Positions 10,901 through 22,900 of a stretch of DNA of 64,000 nt are shown here, in pieces. Origin of the DNA: Juglans regia (Eukaryota > Streptophyta > Magnoliopsida > Fagales > Juglandaceae). The DNA is taken from contig NC_049903.1 in NCBI RefSeq assembly GCF_001411555.2, positions 23,448,270 through 23,512,269 of the forward strand, given 5' to 3'. The position numbers were made by a program, and so were the translations under genes. How positions within the stretch are numbered: the first letter of the stretch is position 1; each line of letters starts with the position of its first letter. Below the pieces are notes generated by a model. It saw nothing but the letters and a program-made list of their open reading frames with translations. It was not told where the DNA came from and did no database searches.

Positions 10901-11557
10901 GAAGAACATCGTCTTACACAAAACAGTGTTGTGCTTGTTCTTGGGGACCATCAAGGTAGGCCTATTGAGTACTACGGAGTTCTAATGGACATTATTGTAC
11001 TTAACTACCTAGGATGGCGCCATGTATATTTGTTCAAATGTGATTGGTTTGATGTATGTGATATGTGAAGAGGAGTTCGTGTTGGTAATCACTTTACAAG
11101 TGTCGACTCAACTAGGAAATCTTACAAGGAAGAGCCTTTTGTACTTGCATGTCAAGCGTCACAAGTATTTTATCTCAAAGATACGAGTTTAGGGAGAAAT
11201 TGGCTAGTAGTACAGAAGGTAACCACTAGGAATGTTTATGACATTCCCAGCACAACAGTTGGGGATGAGGATGAGGATCACTTGATTGAGGATGAAGCAT
11301 ACCAGGATGAAGAATTTTCTCCACCAGCCCATTTTGTAATGGAAGATGATACATGTTTAGATATGCCTTTGCATCGAATCGATATAGACCCGATTTTAGT
11401 TGATGATAGAGTCATGTTAGACCACCCTGATCCAAGAGTTGAGGAAGATGAGTTTCTTAGTAACGACTCATCGGAGGATGACAGTGATTGGAATAGTGAC
11501 AACACTGCAGATTCAAGCGGAGAGGATGGTCATAGTGATCATGAAAACTTACTCTAA
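7926..11557 (+). pseudogene. TNP2-type CACTA transposase, three exons, two in-frame stops
   Basis: Exon 1 (7926-10474) encodes 849 codons. Residues 3-76 match the transposase-associated domain, with CPCRTC and a tryptophan-rich end. Residues about 355-570 are Transposase_21-like (LIPGPKAPG, DVYLRPLIDEL, HNLDVMHIEKNICDN). Residues about 706-785 are DUF4218-like (HLPREALYGGPVQYRWMYPF). A GTAAGT donor follows at 10475. Exon 2 (10573-10660) continues the family's DEH..FP.WFKER segment, and a GTGAGT donor follows. Exon 3 (10766-11557) carries the DUF4216-like part (YYGVLMDIIVLNY) and an acidic C-terminus ending DHENLL. Two stops interrupt the joined frame: TAG at 10589-10591 in exon 2 and TGA at 11066-11068 in exon 3. 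TNP2/TNPD proteins are the cleavage-joining transposases of CACTA elements. This copy would make at most an 855-residue N-terminal product lacking the C-terminal region. Confidence 0.92.
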
Positions 11558-13580
11558 TGATTAAGTAAGCATTTTAGTACTATTTATGTTATAATGCACT
11601 AGGCAAAGTAATTATATGTATATCTTTGTGAATATATACATATAATTATGTTGATAATGACTTTGTCCAATGTTTTTCTGAGTTGATTCATTCATCTTAA
11701 TTGATAATAATCAACTAGGTATTATTTTTGTTGAGAGTCCTTCAATTAATGGGTTCCTGTTAGGTGTATTTGTGGTTTTCCTCTATAATTGTCTTGATCA
11801 AACGTGTGGTATTTGTTTTTTCACTAATGTGTATATATATATATATATATATATATGGTGTTGCGGTGTTGCAGATAAAGAGGGAGATTGCCACCTTGAA
11901 GCTCCTCAAACATCCTACGTGGTGATTACACGAGGTATACATGTGCATCCTTTTCTTATCTTCCCTCTCACCTTGAACCTCCTCAAACATTCTAGGTTAT
12001 ATATCTTTGTCTTAATCTATCTTCTTACTGTCATCATACCTTTTTTATGGCAGTAAATGAAGGCCTTCTTGCAATAAAAAAAAAATTATGTAGTGGAATA
12101 TTTGAGAACACATATAATGCATTTCCTGGTATGGTATGGGCTTGGAATATCTTCATCTCTGTCTTTTTGTTTTTTAATTCTCAAAAATGTCTGTTGATGG
12201 AGACTTTATGTGCATAGATAAGGGTTGTGAACCAGAAATAAGCTGTTTATGTGAAAACATATATTATTTTCAGACTCCATTTAATATATTTAGTTGATTA
12301 TTTATTTCTACTCTATTTATTTATTTACTCACACATTGCATCTTTCTTTTACCACAGTGCTACTTAGCTTATTCTATATAAGCTAAAACTGGAGGGGAGG
12401 ATAACTAAAGTCCACAATGCTGCCAAGTTTTTGCATTAGTTTAAGCATAAATTGGTAGAAAGCTGATAATTGCACTTTGACATTTCACTTGTAAATTTGT
12501 AATTGAATGGTTTGAATATTTGGATGTTGAACCGTCTGGTTAATTTTACTCTGTCTCCGATATAACACATGATCAATCATCTACTTTTGAAGGTGACCAT
12601 AGTATGGAAACAACGTAGATGATTGTTTTGTATACGTGTAAGAAGTACTTTTTGGAAAATCAGGTTTTCTTGATGGATATGTACTTGATCTTGGGATTCT
12701 TTATCTATTAAATATTGTGAGATATACTAATAGATGCGGGTGATATTCTGAATCTTAGTGCAAAATGTATCAATCATCATGTGAGTTTGGGAAGGTATAG
12801 AAATTGTATGCATATGGTGAAGAGGCCTCTATATCATGAACTAGGCGAGGATGCATATAAATTAGGGGCTTAATGCTTGATTTCCTTACTGGTTTATATG
12901 TATAATTTATTTTTGCTTTTTACTCTTGACAATGGGCATTAAGTTTCAATTGAGAGATCGATCGAAAGCTATGGGCTCCCAAAAGAAAAGTCAAAAAGTG
13001 AGAGAAAGCTTTAATAGGGTTTTGAGTCGACGGGAATATCTATTGCATGCCATATATTCCGTCGTATAGTTCAAAATAAAAATTAAGAGAAAAGAACAAG
13101 TCGCATGCATGCAATTGTGTAGTCTTTAATTGGCACGATGCATGCTAGTGCTATTTGTTAAGTACTACTGCTGCTCGCTTTGATTAATTATTTAGAATTT
13201 AAAACAATTAATTATACCCTCAAAACTTACTAGAAAAGGCCGATGAGCAATGTTGTGATCACCATGATCCTATTTTTGTTCTGGCCCATAACAATAATGT
13301 TGTTATTGTGCATTTTAAGTAGTTTTATAAGTCAACAAATTAAAATGATGAAATATATATATAAATATATATATATATATAAAAGAACGACGACGTATCA
13401 ACTTGTAATACAAGTCTTGTATGACTGAAGATGATAAAATCTGTAATAAAAAATAACATTTCTCAAAACAAACTTCTAGCTAGATCATATAATAAATATT
13501 TCTAATTTAGATAAAGATCGAAGATTATTCTTTACATGATTTTGTAGAATAATCTATATTGTTTTAAATTCAGCGGTACT

Positions 13581-13627
<47 letters not shown>

Positions 13628-14800
13628 ATTTCTGATCATCTACTTTTGTGGGATCTTGGTGCTAGCTGTAATACATGGCTCGCCCAGTATGGCCAAATCC
13701 TTCATGTAATTTGATTGCTTTCCTTGCCTTTCTCTTTCTCTGTTGAGCTAATATATTAGCCTTAACACATTATATAACTGTCGCATTTTGAAAAGAGAGA
13801 ATAAAATATGAGTATAAAATTATATACTATTAAACACTAGAAAAAATAACGTCCATGTATGTATTTTTTTTATATATCTAATTTAATGGTTTACATTTAC
13901 ATTCAATGGAATAACATTGAAGGGCCTGACTTAAAAAAAAAAGGGTTATTCTTTATGTTAATGTAATAAACGGGTTGTTTGAAGCTTTCTTTTTTTTTTT
14001 TCTTGAGACAAGGGCTGTTAATTGTTAGAGAAGGAAGAATGGTTTCCATATCCGTGTGTACATGGGTCCCACCGCAGGAGGAAATAGTGAAATATCTTTT
14101 TGTGATGGGAAGTTGTTATACGCGGGATCACGAAATATTTAGCAGAAATTGGAGGGAAATAAGCTTTATGTTTAAAAGTCTTTAGTTGATGAAGTGACTT
14201 CAACCCACTACACAAAAGTAGCGCAGTACACAGAAAGTTAAGAGTTATCTCATTGGTGGAAAAGGCGCAAGAGAGCCCTGTATTCAAACTGACCTTTAAG
14301 CACTCTCTTGTATTCAGACTGACCTTTAAGCACCAAGAGAGCCCTGTATATATTTTCCTACCATCTTTTATTCATCCATCTCCACTACTTATTATAATAA
14401 GTAGATTCTTCTGTATGAAACTATTTACGAGTTTCACAAAAATGGGGATCCTGAGTTTATTTCCCCACATTATTGGGGTGAAGCTAAACTAAACTAAGCT
14501 TTTCTATTATTCTCAGTTGAGGTGAACTCAGAATATCTTACACAAATTTGCAGTTGGTTGTTTGCAAACTAAGCTTATCATCTGGTGAAGAGGCCAGTTT
14601 AGAGATGATTGCAAATCATCAACTTATTTCACAAATCTGTTATATGGATTTGCACAGTTTAATGATAGAGGTGAAATGACCTTATTTCACCTCGGTAATA
14701 GAGCTCAAACTGGGGTTTAATAAACTGACCTTATGTCATCTTGGTGAAGGTAAGGAAAATATGAGGAGATAGACGTGGAATTGCAAGGGAAATCCATATA
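11558..14800. other. CACTA intergenic region between the two transposase genes
   Basis: I see no gene. The stretch holds TA tracts at 11836-11857, 13364-13381 and 13588-13618. A small direct repeat near 14279-14340 contains the phrase TTCA(A/G)ACTGACCTTTAAGCAC twice and AGAGAGCCCTGTAT twice. The short open frames, including those at 11760-12056 and 13979-14492, show no domain. Confidence 0.5.
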
Positions 14801-15329
14801 CCCAGTTTTGTTATTTGTGCATGAAATGATACTAAGTATATTTATCAACTTGTCTACAACCATAAACCAAAGATGAATTTATTTTTAGAAGTTTTTCTTG
14901 TTGCCATTCAGATTTCATGAAAAAAGGTTTCTTTATGGGTCTACCAGCATGCCTTAATCATATTGGGGTTCCAAAGATTGTTTTATTACCCACATCATCC
15001 AGCTTTATCATACATGGACGTTAGAAAGTAGACTTTATGGGCCTGTAGAAATGTTGCATTTTCACCCACTTTTGTTATTTGTGCATGAAATGATACTAAG
15101 TATATTTATCAACTTGTCTACAACCATAAACCAAAAAATGAATTTATTTTTAGAAGTTTTTCTTGTTGCCATTCAGATTTCATGAAAAAAGGTTTCTTTA
15201 TGGGTCTACCAGCATGCCTTAATCATATTGGGGTTTCAAAGATTGTTTTATTACCCACATCATCCAGCTTTATCATAGAGGAGGAAAGAAAGTTTCGTTT
15301 ATGGGCCTATAGAAATGTTGCATTTTCAC
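14801..15329. repeat. 264-bp tandem duplication
   Basis: Position 14801 onward recurs at 15065 with only a few differences over about 260 bases. Both copies carry TTATTTGTGCATGAAATGAT, GTCTACAACCATAAACC, CCAGCATGCCTTAATCATAT and GGGCCT..AGAAATGTTGCA. The copies differ mainly near TTATCATACATGGACG versus TTATCATAGAGGAGG. The duplication lies just upstream of the second transposase gene and may include its promoter region. Confidence 0.9.
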
Positions 15330-15434
15330 AATGATTTGTGTAGTGGTTTATATATCTAATTTCACCTGACAGAAACTTTTACAATACAGTTGCATATAGA
15401 ATTGATTTCCAAGCATTTGATCCAACAATTAGCC

Positions 15435-18407
15435 ATGAGAGGAACAAGAAGAGGACATGGTGGACATGCCGGAATGACACAAACTCGCATACGCGCTAGT
15501 GATGGGTGCACATGGAGTGGTCCAACACCTCAGTCGCAACCGTGTAGGTGGACACGAATGGTTGAGCAAAACTCATCATCGGACGACTCAACACAGCCCC
15601 CGGATATGGTTTTGGGTACTGAGTTTCCTGAAATTAGCAATGATCCAAATACAAGGCCTGAGAACAATGGTAATAAGTATTGTTTTGGTGGAAATTGTGC
15701 AGAATTTCTTATTAACGGCTCTCAGATTTTTGTACAATATTTATTGTTTTAAGAGGTGGCTGGACAATGTACAATGTTGGTATGCATGCTTGAAGAATCA
15801 TTGTTAGTTGCATTCAACATACTTATTCACTGGAAGTTTCTCTTTAGGTTGAGTGTTGAATTGATTTGACTTTTGAAATTCATTCCCTACTCATTTAAGA
15901 CTTTGAGAAGGTCCATGGAATGAATATAAGAATTTCAAGGATGGTGAAAGTCTGGAAACACTAATGATAGAGCATCCTAAATCAACTAATTGATGTACTA
16001 CTGCTAGGTACACCCAGTACACCACTACACATTGGTGATCAAAGCCCTGTTAGGTACACCCAGTACATAGTAGCCAAAAATAAATACATTATGATCATGA
16101 CAACTACATATCGGAGAACATATAGATGAACTTGTGACTGCATTAAACTTAAGCAAAGAAAGAGATAGGAAGAGAGTAATAAAATTTATAAACATTCCAG
16201 TTCATTGCCCAATTCAAAAGCAGCATCAGTAAATAATTTCCCATATTAATGCTAAAGTGAGTTACACTTTGGTCTCACCTTCATCCTCCCCATATTATAA
16301 ATAACTTGGTGGGTTCAGTTTGGCATCAAATCGTATTTAGTTTTTTTGCTACTGACTTGTGTAGGTAGAGATATAGTTAGGAGGGGGTAGAGTGGTTCTA
16401 CTCAAAAGTTTTGGAGATTTCTCTTTTAGCTAGATCTCTAATATGCCTGCTGTTCTTTAGCCATATATGTAAACAACTGGAAAAAATGTGGAACAATTAT
16501 AAACACTGGGAACTTAGTATGTGGTTTTTCTTTAAAAGAACTAGTTAAGGTGGACGTGTACATGGCATGAAAGATAAAGTGAAGCAACAAAGATGGGGCT
16601 AGTAATTTGGTGGTAGTGCCCTACAAAGCAGAAAGAGATGACAAACATATTCTTTACTTCTTCTTTTTTCCCTGTAAGAGGTTTTTTTCCTAGTTTAATC
16701 ATTCATGTAGTGTCTTACAAATCATAATGGGAAGATTCAAATATCTTTACACCCATTAGCTGTATGTTTGTGCAAATCCATACTTAATTTGTTCCAAACG
16801 ATTACCATCATGTTTAAATTTAAGCATTATATCAATAAAGGTTAAATGAGTCTGCAGAAAATAGAATAAAGCCAGTGATATGTTTGAGATCAATGGTTCT
16901 GGACCCAGTAGTTGCTTTAGTGATTATTTCTATTGTTAGTCATTGATGTCAACATGTCAATGGCAGGGAGAGTACCAATGCGGAGGTGTCATGGACCAGC
17001 TGGGTGCATTGAGTTTATGAAGCTTCGTAAGCATGGTCTCATTCCTTTGAAGATTAATGATGGTGAGAGGGCACCATCATGTGAGAATGCACTGTTCTTT
17101 ACAACAAGGGTAACATGGATTATCAAGCATCATGCAACCATGGCTCAAAATACTTGGGATGCTGTAGATACACAAGAAAAAGAGGAGTTGATCAATCGTG
17201 TTTGGGTATTGTGCTGCTTGCATTAAACTAAGAAAATAGATTGATATTCTAGTTGAATAAATGAAAGATGTTATGTCTATGATCTTAATGTCTATGGACT
17301 AATGTCTTTTGGTACAATGTTGCAGGCTGATTTCATTCTAGATTGGAGCAAAAGGAATCATCGCGAGATGGTCGAGAAGAACCTTGGAAAGAAGTTCAAT
17401 GACTTTCACTACCAGCTTCATAAAATATACATGGGTTGTGCAACCCACGATGAGGCATTACTAAAACCAACCTCGTTGGTGGAACCAGATGTATGGAAAA
17501 AGTTATGTGGGAGATGGGGTAGCAACGAATTCAAGGTAACAAGTGACGTATAAAAAACAGTTTGACAATATATTCTAGCTTTACATTTGATGCAATTTAA
17601 TGGAAAGAGGTATGTGTTGAGTATTGTTAACATTACCATTATAAATATTGCAAAAAATATCCAATCAAAATAAGGCCAATAGGAAAAGGCAGCGTGTGAA
17701 CCACACAGCAGGCAGAAAGTCTTTTGTGAGGTTAATACAAGAGATGGTAAAGCTTATTGTCATTTTCAATATCTAAGCTGATTGGTTAGTGCTAGTGTGT
17801 AAAGAAAAGAACATCCTTAATATTCATGTATGTAATTGAAGGGTCCGAGCTCATCAAACTTGGTAAACTTCTATAAAGAAACTAGATGGTCAAAGAAGAA
17901 AGGGGCATTTGTCACTCCCATGACAGAAACACTCTATGTGCGTGCTCTCTAACTTACCAACTTTGCACTATGTTGTTCCATTCATAGATAAGTAAATAAA
18001 GAGTAGGATATTTTTCTAGAATGGTATAAATGATAAAATATATATTTTTGCATCAGAATAATATGATTGAGAAGTTAGATGAGATGGAGCTTGAGGAGCA
18101 CACAGATGAGGCTGCAAATATTATATTCCGAGATGTGCTAGGACACAGATCTGGTTATGCAAGAGGACTTGGTGGTTCAGTTATACCCGAGCCTAGACCA
18201 TCATCTATGTCGGCACAATTTGAGCACCTAGCCCAAGAAAATGAGAAACACAAAAATGAGGCAATAATGTACGAGACTGAATTGGATGACTTGAAAAGGG
18301 AAGTACGACAATTATTGGTTTGGCAACAATCGTATGACCAGAGGATGAACCTATTCGAATGTGATTTAGAAAGAGTGTCTAATAGAGACACTCCAGGAAA
18401 TGTTTAG
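15435..18407 (+). CDS. second CACTA gene, Ptta/En/Spm transposase family (TNPA-like), six exons
   Basis: Proposed exons are 15435-15669, 16967-17205, 17326-17535, 17654-17746, 17842-17937 and 18057-18407, with consistent phases. The product starts MRGTRRGHGGHAG and continues with the family hallmarks: KLRKHGLIPLKINDG, SCENALFFTTRVTWIIKHHA, ADFILDWSKRNHREMVEKNL, then RQRVNHTAGRKSFVRL, then FYKETRWSKKKGAFVTP, then VLGHRSGYARGLG. It ends in a probable coiled coil (about 18220-18380). In CACTA elements this gene is thought to encode the regulatory protein that binds subterminal repeats; the family assignment is by recognisable motifs. Every junction has GT..AG except the acceptor before exon 4, where AG reads AA at 17652-17653. 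That exon would be skipped or use another site, so normal product is doubtful. Confidence 0.8.
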
Positions 18408-19534
18408 CTAGATGGCCTTCTAAACTAGGATTTTTTGATATTTTGCTCCATTTGCTGGCTGGCACATATTTTATTTAATAGTTGTCTAGATTTTTGGGTG
18501 CAGGATTTTACTGTTAGTTGTACTTGCTGGATGTTCCTTGGTGGAATTATATAATGTCCTGGGCAACAAAATTTTGGTGGGATTACTCTGTTAAAGGTTA
18601 TGAGAAAACATTGTAAGTATGCTTTAAAACCCCTAGAAACTGCATGTATTGTCTTCAATGGCTAAGAGAGTTGCTGATGCATATTCTATAAGATTAGTTA
18701 TGATGCTAGTGATATTAAAACCTTGAAACTTGAGAGATGTATACCAGGTACAAAGAAATGTTTGGTAATTTTTCTGTAATAGACTATAGGTACAGATTTA
18801 TGTTGAATATACATGTAAAGATTCAAATATTTTATCATATGCTATCATTTGCATAACTCGGGTACTATTGGAATTTAGAAGCCTTTGCATTATATTGGGA
18901 GATTTGTATAATCAGGTCTAACAATGTTTCTTCACAACAATAGGTCATTGGGTCACTCTTTGTGAGTATTTAGGTAAACTTAAAAATAGCCTTGTCTATT
19001 TCATGAGATTTATGGTGGGGTCAACTTGGTTTTGTTTTAATTGAAGTAAGGTTTGGTTTGTCGTTATTGGGATTTTGTAAACAATGTTGCATACATTTTT
19101 TTTAACCAATTCCATATAATATTTTAGTATATTATATGGAAATCAGTCCTTGCATGCATACATAGTTATAATCTGGCTGGTGAAAACTAACTGCATAGCA
19201 CTGTTTTCAATATTTGGTGGGGTGGAAGAAACAAAAATGGCATATAAGATATCCTTTGCTGGAATTTTGGGCTTAGGTGGTAATTTCCACCATTCATTCC
19301 CCTGTTTTTTGCATGGCTATATACTTGCATATTTTTAAGCCTCAAATGTAGTGCATATGATATAGTACTTGAATATCATATCATAGGAAAGATATTTGGA
19401 CAGGTTTGCAAATTTGTGCGTTAGGTGTGTGCCATATGATATGTAGTTTTAAGTCACATATATAGGGCTGAAAATTGTATCCACCCTATCGATGGTTTGA
19501 GTTGTGACTATTGTTAAATCAAATACATGAGGCC
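18408..19534. other. CACTA interior left of the nested chromovirus
   Basis: This is the 3' flank of the TNPA-like gene and is AT-rich. No gene is recognised. The TSD AATTG of the nested retrotransposon occupies 19535-19539. Confidence 0.5.
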
Positions 19535-19539
19535 AATTG

Positions 19540-19879
19540 TGATGTAGGGTAGAAATGAGATAAGAGGTAGAGCAGAATATTAAGAAAATAGAGAAGAGAA
19601 AAGAACGAGAGAGGAGGGAGAGAGAAGAAGAAGACACTCGGGACTGGAAGGGGGCGGCTAGCGCATCCGTTTTTGCATTCAAAATCAACTGACTACAAAA
19701 TTCCTTCAAAAGTCTTTAAGTAGTAGGGCAACACAAACCCTAAATGAAATAACTAACACATTAATAAAATGACAAAAATAGAAAATGTCTTTAAGTAGTA
19801 GGGCAATACAACCCTAAATAAAATAGACAAAACATTAATAAAATAACTAAAACAATAATAGAAGGAGATGTCCTCATCA
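19540..19879 (-). repeat. 3' LTR of the chromovirus
   Basis: This is the 340-bp direct repeat of 25920-26259. A probable polypurine stretch (minus-strand CCCCGGGAGAGT, 19880-19891) abuts its inner edge. Confidence 0.95.
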
Positions 19880-19958
19880 ACTCTCCCGGGGTGGAAAAGC
19901 TTGATTCTGCCAAGTTGATGATTCACACTAAGGCTGCAATCAATCACCCAACCATAAA

Positions 19959-22900
19959 CTAAGTGGTTGAGCACGCTTCTTCCGACGGCCATAAACACGT
20001 GTGAGTGGAGGTCATGAATCTGGTGTCTCTGCCCACTTCTCTAGAACAGGCGGCTGGTGACCCAGGCAAAGGAAGATCCTGCTGGCCCCGATAAAGCTCT
20101 AATAAATCTGGATCAAGCTGCTGTAGTGTCTCTCTGGGAATCCATGTACAGTCAGAATCTGGTCGATCGACCCAACGAACAAGGAAACGTTGAACCTCTC
20201 CATCATTGGTCAACACAATCTGTTCATCTAGAATAGTATCAATTTTATCTGTGTGTGCTGTGATGGATGGTAGTGGATTAGGAGTTACAAAAGGTTCAGG
20301 ATTAAGGCTCACAGATGGAGGCAGAAAAGGATCACTGGAGGGATTGAAGTGGCCTTTATAAGCAACTAAGTCCTCAACATTGAAAGTAGGGTGGTAACCA
20401 AAATGTGATGGAAGATCAATAATGTATGCATTTGGACCAACACGCTTTAAAATTTTAAAAGGACCAGCACTACGTGCTTGCAATTTGGAAGCGGATCCAG
20501 GTGGATGCCGTTCCGGTCTAATTCGAATCATAACATAATCCCCAACTTTAAATTCAACATGTCGTTTATGCAAATCAGCTTGCAGTTTATATGATGCATT
20601 ACTAGCCTCAAGTTGTTTATTGATCTCAATATGCAAGTCATGAAGATGTTGAACAAAAGCCTCAGCTGACACAGATACATGAGCATGAGGAGACATGGGA
20701 ATAAGGTCTAAGGGCTTCCTAGGTTTGTAGCCATTAACAACTTCAAAGGGACTCATACCTATAGACCGATTCACCGAACTGTTATATGCAATCTGAGCTG
20801 TAGGGAGGATCAAATCCCAATTCCTAAGATTCTCCTGAACCAGACATCTTAATAAGTTGCCAAGACTGCGGTTGACAACTTCAGTTTGACCATCTGTCTG
20901 GGGGAGGTAAGCAGTGGAGAATTTCAATTTAGTGCCAACCATATGCCATAGGGTTCTCCAAAAATGACTTGTGAAGCGAACATCCCTATCTGACACAATG
21001 GTTTTAGGAAGACCATACAACTTGACAATCTTGTTAAAGTACAACCTAGCGACCTTAGACGCATCTGAAGTTTTGCTACAAGGGATAAAGTGAGCCATTT
21101 TTGAGAAACGGTCCACTACAACAAAAATAGAATCATACTTCTTCAGAGTGCGTGGAAGTCCCAACACAAAATTCATACTAACGTCTTGCCAAGGACAACT
21201 AGGGACAGGAAGGGGTGTGTAGAGACCAGTATTTTGTCGCTTTTGTTTGGCTAATTGACAAGTGTTACAGGTGCTAACTATCTTAGCCACATCTCTCTTC
21301 AAGCTAGGCCAATAGAATTGACGTTCAATCTCTTCTATGGTCTTATCATGTCCAAAATGCCCAGCCAAGCCTCCAGCATGAATTTCCCAAACTATAAAGT
21401 CTCTAACTGAAGTCCGGGGGATACACAACTTATTGGTTTTAAAAAGATAACCATCCTCCAAACGGAAACCATCAGTGGTATCCGACTGCCCGCTTTTCAA
21501 AGCGAAAAAAGTATCCCTAAAATCAAGACAAGACTCATACTCCTCCTTAAGTCTTTCAAAACCTATGACCTTGACATTCATGATAGACAAGAGGGAGATA
21601 CGGCGGCTCAAGGCATCAGCTGCTTGGTTCTCAATGCCCTTCCTATGCTTTAAAGCAAAAGAATAAGCTTGCAAATACTCAACCCAACGGCCATGCCTAG
21701 AATTCAATCTTTTCTGGGAATTGAGGTAGCGGAGGGCCTCATGATCTGAATAAAGAACAAACTCCTGAGGTAGCAAATAATGGCGCCAATAGCGCAAAGC
21801 TTGCACAACCGCGTACAGTTCCTTATCATAGGTAGAGTACCGTTGTTTGGCATCATTTAACTTCTCACTGAAATAAGCAACAGGGTGGCGTTCCTGGCTA
21901 AGAACTCCACCTATTCCTACCCCTGAAGCATCACACTCAACCTCAAAAACTTTGGAGAAATCAGGAAGTCGCATGACAGGAGCTTCCGTCATTCGCTTCT
22001 TAACTAACTTAAAAGCCTTAGCCGCTTCCGATGTCCACTGAAATTCTCCCCTCTTCATGCACTCCGTGATAGGAGCCATGATTGTGCTAAACCCCTTAAT
22101 AAAACGACGATAAAATGTAGCCAGACCATGAAAACTCCTGACATCATGTATAGTCTTGGGCTCAGGCCAACCAACAATGGCCTGAATCTTTGTGGGGTCA
22201 GCAGATACTCCAGTAGAAGACACAATGAATCCTAGGAAGACAACCCTATCGGTGAAGAAAGAACATTTCTTCACATTAGCATACAGATTTGTCTCACGAA
22301 GAGTGGAACAAACCTGTGTGAGATGATCTAGATGTTGTTCCTTAGTCCTACTGTAAACGAGAATGTCATCAAAGTAGACGAGGAACTTACCCATGAAAGG
22401 CCGAAGAGCTTGTGTCATCACTCTCATAAAAGTACTTGGGGCATTGGTTAGTCCAAAAGGCATGACCAACCACTCATAAAGGCCGTCCTTCGTCTTGAAG
22501 GCAGTCTTCCACTCATCACCCTGGCGAATCCTAATTTGGTGATACCCACTCTTTAAATCAATTTTCGAAAATATTGTGGCACCAACCATCATATCCAACA
22601 TATCATCAAGCCTAGGGATGGGAAATCGATATTTCACTGTGATCCTATTAATGGCACGACTATCAATGCACATCCTCCAAGAACCATCTTTCTTAGGAGT
22701 CAAAAGGGCAGGAACTGCACAAGGACTTAAACTCTCACGGATAAAGCCTTTATGAAGAAGTTCACCCACTTGTCTTTGGAGCTCAGCATGCTCAGTGAGA
22801 TTCATCCTATAATGAGGCAAGTTGGGAAGGGACGCTCCTGGGACGAGATCTATGGCATGTTGAATATCTCGTAGAGGAGGTAAGTGGTCAGGGAGGTCTT

